Assembly: GCA_015501595.1 (NCBI GenBank)
Contig: JADNRX010000200.1
Span: forward strand, 39,421 to 103,420
DNA length: 64,000 bases
Origin: Hymenopellis radicata
Taxonomy: Eukaryota; Basidiomycota; Agaricomycetes; Agaricales; Physalacriaceae
Direction: 5' to 3'
Shown here: piece by piece, positions 54,488 through 63,926 of the stretch
Position numbering within the stretch: the first letter of the stretch is position 1
How the letters are laid out: each line of letters starts with the position of its first letter
The notes under the pieces: generated by a model
What the model saw: only the letters and a program-made list of their open reading frames with translations
Databases searched by the model: none
What the model was told of the DNA's origin: nothing
Translations under genes and position numbers: made by a program

Positions 54488-57237
54488 ATGCTCGACCCAT
54501 ACACGAGTTTCAACATCCCCACATTTCCTCTTGTATCCCGCTCACATCCATCGCATTCTACTCCTCCATACTCTTCTATGGCCTCAGACGACGGCAGGGC
54601 GTCAAAGCGACGCGTCTTGCGGTCTCCTGCGGGCTCTTCCTCGTCTAAACTAATGCGTACGGTTGACAGATTTAAGGATTCCGTGCAAAAGGGGGTCCAC
54701 CGCACAACAGACTTTATCCGCCGATCTCTATCTCCTCGCAACCGCTCCTCATCGTCTCGCGTATCCCCTACTCCATCCATCGACCAAGACACACTTGATA
54801 ATGCGCCTAGTCTACGATCAGTGACATCTGACGACGCGAGTACGTTGTTGTACTCTTACCTTATCAATCTAACTGTCGTTAAGGTTCCTTTCATTTCGAT
54901 GGCTCCAGGTTCATGGATGTCGATGACGATGACGAAATCTCTCAGCCCGGCGCCTCTTTCACATCCCGCGACTCCAGCAAGGGCTCCGTTCTTGAGGTGT
55001 CATCCGACTCTGACGACTTCGTCCCCGAGGTCGGCGATCGGCCGGAGTCCGAAGCGTCTGAGCAAGAAGACGATGAGGATGATGTTCTCGATGAGCATCC
55101 TCAGCGCGGCCGCACTGGTAAGCCTGTCATGGCCGAGAAGCGCGGTGGTGCTCGTCGTCCCAGTCCGAGGTACCAAGGAAAGGGCAAAGGTATGTGTGCT
55201 ACAAGAAAGTCAGTCATCGTACTGAATCCCCGAGTACAGCAAAGGCTCGCACCCCATCCGGCTCTCCTTCTCCAAGTCCTGAGCCTCGTCATTCTGGCCG
55301 GGCACCTAAGCCCACGGCAAAAGGTGAGGACTGTAAATGAATATTGTCAGTGACGTGCTGATAATCTCACCAGGCAAAGAACGTGCCGCCGCCAAGTCGA
55401 AGAAGAAGAAGAAGGCCACCAATGCAACGAAAAAGGGCAAGGCTGCACATACCGTTAATCTCTCCAAGCTCCCCAAGGCTGCCAACATTGCTGATGAAGA
55501 TAGCGATAATCCGCGTATGTCTTTTTTGATCCTTCGCATCTATGGTTTGTTAATACAGTTGTCAGCTCCCCAGAAGACTCGGAACTTACGGTCTCCCATC
55601 TATGGATTCTATGATCCGGATTTCAAGATCGTTAACAGGGATACATTGACAGCGAAGGACGTCCCGCACGAAGCGTGGAAATGCGAGTTGTGCGGGAAGA
55701 AGGTCTATCGTAACTTGACGACAAAGGACAAGTCCTCAGGCCACGGTTTGCGCCTCCATGCCGAGAAATGCTTTGGTGTCGAGTCGGTAAAGGCGGCATT
55801 TGAGACTCGCGATCTGAAGGCAACACGGGACATGGTCAAGAAGGCGGGGAAGAAGAAGCAGGGTGTTCTCACTGGGATGCTCCAAGGTATCCTAGCCAAG
55901 GGCAAAGAGATATATGCAACGATGCCGTTCACCAATGCTGAGACACGGTGAGTAGTTGATCGTCTTGATAATCGAGCTAGTACTCACCAGCGCCGACATA
56001 GAGCCGAATGTGCGCGCTGGTGCGCGAGAACTTTCGCCCTTTCAACATCGTCGCAGACCGGGGCTTCAAAAAGCTCATGAAGACAGGTCGCCCCGGAACC
56101 TACATCCCTCACCCAACCACTGTTTCCCGTGACACGAAGATTCTCTTTGCTAAAACGCGACGTCGCCTGGCAAAGAAATTCAAGGTAAGTTATCACGCTG
56201 CTCGGACAGAGAATAAAGACTCACATTGTAATAGGGCCTGAAGAGCCGTGTTCACATTGTTCTGGATGCTTGGACCTCGCCGAATCACAAGGCGTTCGTC
56301 GCCTATAAGGCGCACTGGGAAGAAGATGGGCAGTGTGTTAGTACGGTCTTGGATTTCCGTGAATTGCCTGTGGTATGACTTACAAACATTTTCGTCGACC
56401 TGTACTGATAAATTGTAGTCGCATACGGGCGAGGCTCTTGCAGTGCTGACAAAAACGATTCTTGAGGAATTCGGTCTTGAGGAGAAGGTTCGTTTGTTCA
56501 CTATGATCTATGATCGAGTTAGCTGACAATACTTCAAAGGTTTTGAGCGTTACCTGCGATAATGCTGCTCCCAACGATGTTATGATGGAACGCCTTGTCG
56601 ACGGTTTACCCAACTTTGGTGGTCCCCGAGCCCGGACTCGCTGCTTCGCCCATGTCGTGAACTTGGTGGCCAAAAGTATGCTCCGTTTGTTCAATCAACC
56701 CAAGAAATCCAAGGCCAAAGACGGAAAGGATGGTGACGCCGACGAGGCCGCTGCTACTGCAGCGGCTATTGGTAAAGAGGACACGTTCGAAATGGAGGAT
56801 ATCTTGGCGCGGCTGCGTGAGTTGGAGGAGGGTGGGACGCCTGACCAGGATGATCTCGATGACTCCCTCTACGACGTGTTTACTGACATGACGGACAAGG
56901 ATAAGGCGTAATTCTTGAAGGACACAAAACACGTTGCCTCCGCGTTACGAAAGGTGTGTTCTTAATCCCACGCTGTCTTCGGCGCATTCAGTTGTTAAGC
57001 GCCGTCTTACGTCTTAATAGATTCGTACCGTTTCTTTTAAAATTATCAACTTGACCACTATCCTCTTGCCTCGATGGAAGCAGCTCATCCAAGAGCATCG
57101 CCTGCCCTCTAAGGTCCTACCGCTCGACGTGTCTACCCGTTGGAATTCGACTTACGATATGCTAACAACCGCTATTTAGTACAAAAAGGTCGTTCGGGAT
57201 ATCACCGGCCACCTGGAACGTGAACCAGGGTAAAGGT
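54488..57237 (+). pseudogene. hAT-family transposase gene, nearly complete, 3'-truncated
   Basis: Starts MLDPYTSFN (or MASDDGRAS at 54578). Ser/Arg-rich N-terminus, then intron 54840-54885, an acidic region (MDVDDDDEIS), a basic Lys-rich segment (KSKKKKKATNATKK), and a BED-type finger CELCGKK...HGLRLHAEKC (55680-55775). Then ECARWCARENFRPF, HIVLDAWTSPNHKAF (first catalytic region), VLSVTCDNAAPND and RCFAHVVNLVAKSML, all hAT landmarks. An acidic insert and LDVSTRWNSTYDML (57127-57165) follow. Introns are about 45-55 nt. TAA at 56909 and TAG at 57178 are in frame and could derive from CAA and CAG. The C-terminal dimerisation domain is absent because the gene ends where a Gypsy relic begins at about 57238. 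Distinct from the hAT relic at 24961-27141. Confidence 0.85.
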
Positions 57238-58860
57238 GAACAGAAGAATACCTGCGACCCAACGATTTATGGTGGCACTCAGGTTAATGTCAGGATTGTT
57301 GAGCATGCCCTTGATTGCCATAGCTAGAGTTTACAAGTCTGGTTGGTAGGACCGGGTAGGACCAGTGGACCCAACCGGACTGCAACCGATTTTGGACCAG
57401 TTTTAGAAGGACCGGTTGCAGTTGACGGTCCAGACATTTAGCTATTTTTTCTAGGACCGGTACAGACCGGTTGAGACCGGTTGCAACCGGATAATGTAGA
57501 CATATATTTAATATGAATTTACAAAATTTTTCTGATTTAAATAGGCCTTTCTGTGGGCTAAACGAGTGATGCGCGATTATTTTGATCAGATTCGGCGACT
57601 CGGGCCGAGATCCAAATGTATGCGTAAGCGTGCGATCGGGTTAGTTCTTTCACTTCCTCCCACCACCACAACGTTGCTCGACTGCAAGTCGGCAACAATG
57701 TGAGTTGCGCTCGACTTTAAGTCGACGTTGATGCTGCTGGCGCCCAACTCTGAGTCGGCGTCGATAGGAGACAACTTTAAGTCGTCTCCAGGATGCGTAA
57801 GCCCCGCAATGGGCAGCATACGAACAGCGTAAGCCCCGCCAATGGGCAGCATATGCAGAGCAAGACTAGGAGGAGATGGAGCAGGATCAGGAGCAGGATC
57901 AGGAGCAGGAGGAGGAGGAGGAGGAGATGGTGGAGTAGGAGGATGACCCGCGCTCGACTTTGAGTCGGCGTGGATATACCAGGAGATGACTTAAAGTCGT
58001 CTCCACAGTAACACCAACGCCAACGGCACGCGGAGATGCATGAGAGGATGGACCCCAGCAGGTGACGGATCTGAGGATGGACGCATTGACGATGACATGT
58101 CAACAACGACGGCGACGACTACGACAAGACGACGATCACCTCCTCCTCCTTCATCATCCTCCCCATCCCCTTCACCCGACCGCTCACCTGGTGGCTTATG
58201 CACGTTGGGTAGTCCCTGCGCAATTGCTCGGGGCCACCAATGAGCATAAATGATGCTGCCAGTGTGCGGTCGGTGTCGGTTTCAACCAGTCGCGATGGTT
58301 GCGACCATAAGCAGTCGCGACCAGTTGTGGACTGGTGAAAGACCGCGGTTGCAACCGGTCCTTATCGAGGACCAGTTGCGGTCCACGGTTGACGTAAAAA
58401 GTCGGGTTGGGCAACCAGTTGCGGTTGCCGGTCCTTTCAAATTTGGGCGCCGCAACCGGACCCAACCGGACTTGTAATCTCTAGCCGTAGCATCGACCTC
58501 GATGACCAAGTTCTGTGCGCCGACGATGTAGAGCTGCATTGACTTCATCGCGCGGTACAAACCGTACAGCTCCAGCTTAGGTTGACTGTAGTTTGACTCT
58601 CGTGCAGACAAAGGGATGGACCCAAACTGGTTGGGATATCGCAAGGAAGCATCCTTGGCATCCTCCTGGAACAGCCTGAAGCCCACTGCGATTATGCTTG
58701 TGTCCACACAAAGGATGATGGGAAGACCAGATGTGTATTCAAGAGGACGCAGTGCCGGAGACACCATGATCGCATCTTTCAGCATCTTCTGAGCAATCTT
58801 CTGCTGCATCTGGTGGTGGGCAATAGTCGGATCGAGCGTGAGCGCTTAGTAAGCCGGTTA
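57238..58860 (-). pseudogene. Gypsy RNase H region, split by a family B element
   Basis: Minus frame 58850-58484: PTIAHHQMQQKIAQ, LCVDTSIIAVGFRLFQ (first Asp), ARESNYSQPKLELYGLY (Glu) and LVIEVDA (second Asp). Sequence beyond the insertion (57326 leftwards) continues with MAIKGMLNNPDINLSATINR, then WVAGILLF, which is the expected next block of Gypsy RNase H. Rejoining at TA leaves a one-base frame difference, so a small indel occurred as well. Confidence 0.8.
57327..58481 (+). mobile_element. TIR element, family B (complete, non-autonomous)
   Basis: TA on both sides (57325-57326 and 58482-58483). Ends GAGTTTACAAGTCTGGTTGG and the inverse of GAGATTACAAGTCCGGTTGG. Subterminal tracts of ACCGGTTGCAACCGG words at 57340-57490 and 58265-58465. 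AT spacer, 5' core at 57590-57638 (ATTCGGCGACTCGGGCCGAG to GCGTAAGCGTGCGATCGGG). CGACTTTAAGTCGAC/GACTTTGAGTCGG words and two GCGTAAGCCCCGC..TGGGCAGCAT copies in the middle; 3' core (GCGCAATTGCTCGGGGCCAC then GAGCATAAAT) at 58219-58250. No transposase. Inserted in Gypsy RNase H. Confidence 0.9.
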
Positions 58861-59222
58861 CTTTGAGTTACCGGCGATCCGATGGCAAACGCACTTCTCG
58901 ATGTCGTTAGAGCTCCTTTCACCTCTCAGTTACTTAATTCTGCACAGAAACTCTGACAATACCATTAATTTATATCTCTACTTCTTTGCGACGTGCTTGG
59001 ATCCCTGGAACACGTCAAGAAACTACATCCCGAGCTTCAAGAGCCATTTTGTCACGCTTTGTCACACTGATCGGCGCGTCGCGTACATGATTCTTGAGGT
59101 GCATATATTGGAGAATGCAGGGCATATATCACGTCGAAAAATACATACTCAGAACTTTGGATGCTGAGAGCATACAATGCCCAATGGATTTTATTTTATC
59201 TTTAACTGATCCTGAGATCCTT
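58861..59222. other. Unresolved interval inside the Gypsy relic
   Basis: No Gypsy homology is seen here although the RT/RNase H connection should lie close by. The words ATTGCCCACCACCA at 59424 and the inverse TGGTGGTGGGCAAT at 58811 flank the interval in opposite orientation, hinting at an insertion or inversion. Nothing else is recognised. Confidence 0.35.
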
Positions 59223-61484
59223 TCAGTACATCAAGCAAGACAATAAGCTATTTATTGTCCCATTGGGCAAAGGATGTAAATACTCAAACAAAACAACTTT
59301 CTCTCCCACAGTTTGACTCTCGGGCACTGTGGAAGCTAATAAATGCACGTCCGTCAGCGCAAAGGATTCTCGCAGAGGGACCAAGGTAGCCAAACAACAC
59401 CAAAGTCCTCCGGCCAAGTGGACGATTGCCCACCACCACTGCATCTCCCAAACAAACTGCACGTCTTTGCGCGTCAAGTCAACCAGAGGCTTTGCAATCA
59501 CCGCGAAGTTCCAAATGAAGTTCCGCATCAAGCCAGCGGTACCCAGGAATGCGCGAACATCTGTCAGATCTGTGCAATTACCCCACATCTGTATCTTGTC
59601 AACTTTAGAGTCTTCCGGAACGCGACCATCGTATGTGCACTTGTGACCAACGATCACAGCCTCGGGCATGCAAAGGTATGCTTTCTTGCCTGACTAGGTA
59701 CAGCCAATGTACTTCATGCGCTGCACGATTCAGTTCAAGGCGTGAAAGTGCTCCCAGATGAAACGCCAGATTCCTGGATTGGCTGGGTGGGTCTCGTATC
59801 CACCGTCAGCTGTCTCATAATGGGACGCGGGCCCTCGGATCCCAGCATCATCCATGAAGGAGATAGTGAACTCAGGAATCTCATCTCGTAATGTATATGT
59901 TACATCCCCATGCAAGATAGGCACAGAATTCGTCCAACCCCTTGGAAGTTTTGTAAGCCGAAATGTGCCAAGCGGAGTCTGAAATGTCGTGAAGTCCTGG
60001 GAGAGAATTGCCAGGCCACGCTGATCGAATGCCACGAACAAGTCGAACACACCGTAACAAGCGCGACCTGCAAACGACTCCGCTAGCGATTCAACAAAGG
60101 GAAGCATACCACTATCACGGATCGTAACCTTATTGAGAGGCTGAAGGTCATGTACGATGCGCAGAGATTTGCCATCCTTTTTCAAGACTGTAAACCAGCG
60201 GGAGCGATAAGAAGAGTTCGACGGCTCGTAAGCACCAGAGGAAATCTTATCTCTGACAATGCCGATGATCTCTTGATAGATGCCAGGTGGAATAGGAATG
60301 TTCTTATGGATCCAAGGCATATGTGCAGTGACTGCCATCTCGACCGGTGGAAAGAAATCCTCACGGAAGCGTCCTTTCTCGCTTTCATCCCAAGCGAAAC
60401 CTCCTTCCTGAAGCATCATAAAATGATGCATGAGCTTACGCTCTTCAGGCCATAGGAAGTCGCCGGGATGCAGAGAATCAATGACGTCTCTTCGTGCTGC
60501 GGTATAGCGACCTATAGGCGTGAACTCTGCGGGAAACGGAGAAAGCATAGGCATGTTTGCCAAAGGATCACCCTTGATATCCCGGATGACACGGAAGTGT
60601 TTAGGGAGTGTGGTACTGATAGGCTTGACCCTGCTTGCGACTTTCTTATACTTCTTTGCTGCAAACACTCCTACAGGAGCATGTGATGTAGGATTCAGAT
60701 CCGGTTCCAAGACGTCGAGCATGTTGACCGTGTGGAGAGGGTTTCTCTCGAGAACAGTAATAAAGGCAGGTTCGAAAGGCGCAACTGATGGAGGAACATG
60801 CAGCTGAGTCGAACTACCGAGGGGAATCCTTGTGTCATGAAGGTCTGCAGCACCGTACGTAGCTGCTGCCAAGACAAAGGAGCGTGTAGTGAAAGAGGTC
60901 TCTGCTTCCGACTTCACAGAGTCATTGACGAGAGGCTCAGTGAGACTGGACACAGAGATGGTGAAATTAGGTATAGAAGTGGAATCCTTAAAGACCTTTT
61001 GATCGTCCAAAGGTTTTCCGAATTGAGGCGTCCTATTCGAGTTATCCGAGTTGTGTGTTACCGTAATGACCAAGGCGACTTCTTCATTCCGTTTAAAATC
61101 CATTGACTCAATTTAGTCCTTTTGAAAGGAAGATTGGCCGGCATCCGAGTCGAATAGATCCACAGTGGGAGCGAAACGAGGGTTACCACGCGTATGGGTA
61201 GGCACCGTTACTACCTGATCAGAATTTGGATCATGAATGGTAAGTGCTTGACTCCCATCCATGTAATTCTGGGTGATCGTCTCTCCAAGAACACTAAACG
61301 GACGAACTAACAAAATGTTGTATGCGACCCCGTTGATAACGTGCACTTGCAGGAACATAGTCAAGTCGCCAATCGTAAACGGGATGTTACGGCACATGCC
61401 AAGTGACTCATCAACACCTTTATTTGCAGACTGAACGGAGATTTTAATGTCCCTGTCTATGGGGAGGTCCGTGGCTTGCCACAC
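59223..61484 (-). pseudogene. Gypsy protease-like and reverse transcriptase region
   Basis: 61484-61113 has LPIDRDIKISVQSANKGVDE, MCRNIPFTIGDL and YNILLVRPFSVLGETI, the pattern of the retropepsin-like domain of basidiomycete Gypsy polyproteins; the D-S/T-G part lies upstream of the family A insertion and is not clear. 61103-59730 (457 codons) gives a linker, then FRVIRDIKGDPLANMP, FSPIGRYTA-like FTPIGRYTAARRDVID, and the RT core: RIVHDLQPLNKVTIRD, YGVFDLFVAFDQRG, FRLTKLPRGWTNSVP and FMDDAGIRGP. A stop and frame change near 59680 precede the thumb part (SKVDKIQMWGNC, RAFLGTAGLMRNFI). The RT core itself is unbroken, so decay is moderate. Confidence 0.85.
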
Positions 61485-61487
61485 ATA

Positions 61488-62618
61488 GAGACCTCAACGA
61501 GTCCGACGCGAGTCAGACTCGCGACTCGTAACGTGAGTACTCACGGAAAAAGAAGTCCAGTTCAGACTCGCGTCGGACTCGACTCGCGATGACTCGCGAG
61601 TCATTGTGAGTCCACTCGCGAGTACTCACCATGAGTCCGAGTCATCTCGGATACTCACGAGTACTCGCGAGTCCATCACCTCCCAGCATTCATGCACAGC
61701 GAGCATCCCCGGGCAATGGCACGGGGACAGTCAGCTGGGCATGACGGTAGGGTGGGGTGGTGGTAGGAGGATGGTGATGGGAGGATAGTGGTAGTGGTGG
61801 GAGGATGGTGATGGTGGTGGGAGGATGGGAAGGTGGCAGAGTGGCAGTGGGAAGGTGAGAGAAGAGTGGTGCTCACTGTACTTCATTCTCCTCCTTATCA
61901 ATCAATCATCATTGTCCACCCATCATCCTCAAACTATTGTTGGCATCTAGTCGCCATCGTGCAGTCGAGTCGTCGCCGCGTCGCTGCGGTAAAGTCGTTG
62001 CTGTTGCGGCGGTTAAGTTGTTAGCGCGGTTGAGTTGGCGCCGTTGCCACGGTCAAGCTGTTGGCGCCATTGAGTCGGCGCCGCGGTCCAGTCGTCGTCA
62101 CTATCCAGTCGTCGTCACCGTCCAGTCGTCCATCCAGTTGTTGTCCCAGTCTGCTGCTGTCACAGAGACAGCAGCAGCACATCTGGCACAGAGCCAGATT
62201 CCGAAATCCACCACTCACAGGCTGCCTGACAATCGTCAGAGCAGCGGGAGCGACAATCGTCACTCCCTGGGTGGTGGTGGTGGTCGTGGTGGAGGTTGAG
62301 AAGAGAGAAATCAGACGCTGACGCGTCGCTTCGGGACTCGGCCCGGATCGCCGGATCAGGCAGGATAATCGTGCACGTCTCGTTCTCGAGACGTTGCGGA
62401 CCATTTGCTCTGCAAAAAATTCATAAATTTAGTTTAAATATATATCTAAATATTTGCGAGTCATCATATGATGACTCGCGGTCTGAAAATGAATACTCAG
62501 ACTCGTGCTCGGACTCACGAGTATGTGACTCGCGAGTCACACGAGTGCGAACGCCGACGTGCCCGAAGCGAGTCGAGTCACCAGATGACTCGGTGACCTG
62601 GTGACTCGTTGAGGTCTC
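61488..62618 (-). mobile_element. TIR element, family A, copy 4 (non-autonomous)
   Basis: TA at 61486-61487 and 62619-62620; ends GAGACCTCAACGAGTC and its inverse. It matches copy 3 (14497-15611) in reverse with few differences: GGCGCCRAC words, a CCACCATCACCATCC microsatellite, 3' core at about 61690-61720 and 5' core at 62310-62365. Inserted in the Gypsy gag-protease region. Removing it with one TA joins VNSY to VWQATDLP in one open frame, which fixes both ends exactly. Confidence 0.93.
62021..62404 (-). CDS. Short conserved open frame of family A (127 codons)
   Basis: The same frame as 14696-15079: starts MVRNVSRTRRARLSC, then LIRRSGPSPE. Same length and mostly conserved sequence; the difference between copies is small overall, so conservation may reflect recent common origin and not selection. 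Function unknown. Confidence 0.25.
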   Translation of the reverse strand: MVRNVSRTRRARLSCLIRRSGPSPEATRQRLISLFSTSTTTTTTTQGVTIVAPAALTIVRQPVSGGFRNLALCQMCCCCLCDSSRLGQQLDGRLDGDDDWIVTTTGPRRRLNGANSLTVATAPTQPR

Positions 62619-62973
62619 TAGTAACTGTTCACCTGTTGCTCCGCAATTACGCTCTCAAACGCCGTTGCAGAAACGATGGAGGCAGACAGAGGAATATGCG
62701 AATAGTCTTTTCGCGACGGGATCGTCTCCAACAAAAATGTCTGTCCACTAGGAAGCTGAGCATCCGGATTCTCTCGGTTCCACTGCAAGACACGGTCATG
62801 AAGTGTGCCAGGACCTCTGGGCCAAGTACGGGAGCCATTTCGCAACATGCTCCGACCATTAGAGTCCACGGCCAGAGTGCCGTTCGCCATATCTTCCTGA
62901 TAAACGCGACATGCCCTCCAGGTCTGGCAAGTCCCGCCACAGTAACATTCTCTAGGCCTTCGCGGAGGACATA

Positions 62974-63226
62974 CTGTACCGTTTCGACTGCATGTTCGCA
63001 TAATGCGTCACGCGGCCACGGGAACCGAACTTAGACCAAAACATAACGCATCACGGACCGGCTTTTGTGGGCGCCAAAGGCCCAAAAAGGAAATTTTCAC
63101 TTTCACCTATGGCGGGAGCATCCAAATATGGTAATTCCGGGCTGTGTGCCTGGAAACGAACCTAATTCCTGTAAGTTCGCGGCATAACGCGTCACATGCC
63201 GCGAACTTACGGTCGAAACAGTACAG
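62974..63226. mobile_element. MITE, CTGTACYGTTTCGAC family
   Basis: TA outside both ends (62972-62973 and 63227-63228). Ends CTGTACCGTTTCGAC and the inverse of CTGTACTGTTTCGACCG. The arms continue with TGTTCGCATAATGCGTCAC and its diverged inverse. 253 bp, no coding. It shares the CTGTAC start and TAATGCGTCAC/TAACGCGT words with the MITEs at 17897 and 63778, suggesting one extended family. The empty site restores the gag frame. Confidence 0.9.
63171..63210. repeat. Perfect hairpin, 15-bp stem
   Basis: GTAAGTTCGCGGCAT (63171-63185) and its exact complement (63196-63210) with a 10-nt loop AACGCGTCAC, inside the right arm of the MITE at 62974-63226. Confidence 0.9.
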
Positions 63227-63777
63227 TAGAGACATAACGGGTTGCTGAGACTGCTGAATTGGCTGCTGCACGAAGGCTTGCCTCTGCTGCTGCTGCGGCA
63301 TCTGCTGAGGCGGCGCATATTGCATCGGTGCGGTATACCTCTGTTGAACTGCATTATTCATCATCGGTTGGGCAGCGAGCCCCGCAGTCGTGAACGCGGT
63401 GATGATTGCTGACGCAAATGTGCTAGGGTCTAAATCCTCAATCTTTACAGTCGAAGCCTTATCCTTGTTGGCGGTCGACGTCGTGTACGTAGAAGTACCG
63501 GACAAACAAAATTCAGCTTCTTTCACAATATCGGCCAGGTCGTTTGGCCTCAAGAGACTGTGATCTAGTCTCTTCTAAACAGACAGACGATACAGTGACG
63601 AACAAGTAAGTACTATATGTAGTCTGTCAGTGATCGCGCCCCCTTGGGCGGCAAACCGGTTGATTATGTAAAGTCCAATTGGGAACACGCGTCGAATGGA
63701 TGATGTACTCATTCCGACGGTCTCTCATGCGTAAATCTATGACAGACTGCAGCTATCACTCACTATTTGCTGTATTA

Positions 63778-63926
63778 CTGTACTATTACGTTAAGGTCTT
63801 CGCATAACGCGTAACGGCGGGGTTGTTTGATCTTATCGGACCCCGCCGATCGCCTGGAAATCCTAATCAGGTTTCCATCAAAAAAAATTTAGGAAAATCT
63901 GTGAAGACTTGCCCGTAATAGTACAG
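63778..63926. mobile_element. Small MITE, CTGTACTATTAC family, copy 2
   Basis: 149 bp, ends CTGTACTATTACGTTAAG and the inverse of CTGTACTATTACGGGCAAG, TA on both sides (63776-63777 and 63927-63928). It contains GCATAACGCGTAACGG and CCCCGCCGATCGCC. The right arm matches the left arm of 17897-18000, so the two copies are inverted relative to each other. Confidence 0.88.

Larger units (their letters stand above)
57238..63712 (-). mobile_element. Ty3/Gypsy retrotransposon relic with three nested TIR insertions
   Basis: On the minus strand, in order: gag (63712 to 62621), protease-like region (61484-61113), RT (61103-59730 and 59669-59400), RNase H (58860-58484) and its continuation (57326-57238), where it is truncated. 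No integrase or LTR is found. It is interrupted by a MITE at 62974-63226, family A copy 4 at 61488-62618 and family B at 57327-58481. At the first two sites, removal of the insert plus one TA rejoins the frame. RT identity: RWFTVLKKDGKSLRIVHDLQ, FMDDAG. Confidence 0.85.
62621..63712 (-). pseudogene. Gypsy gag (structural protein) with zinc-finger-like region, interrupted
   Basis: Probable start at ATG 63712 (MSTSSIRRVFPIG). A 39-nt intron (63613-63575: GTACTT ... TTTAG) then leads in frame into the main exon with NDLADIVKEAEFCLSG, an acidic and Ser/Thr segment, and a Gln/Pro-rich stretch (PPQQMPQQQQRQAFVQQP). The frame is broken by the MITE at 62974-63226; removing it plus one TA continues as CPPRRPRECYCGGTC and WRACRVYQED, a Cys/His-rich segment resembling a zinc finger. 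It then runs to VNSY at 62621, the family A insertion site. Confidence 0.65.
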
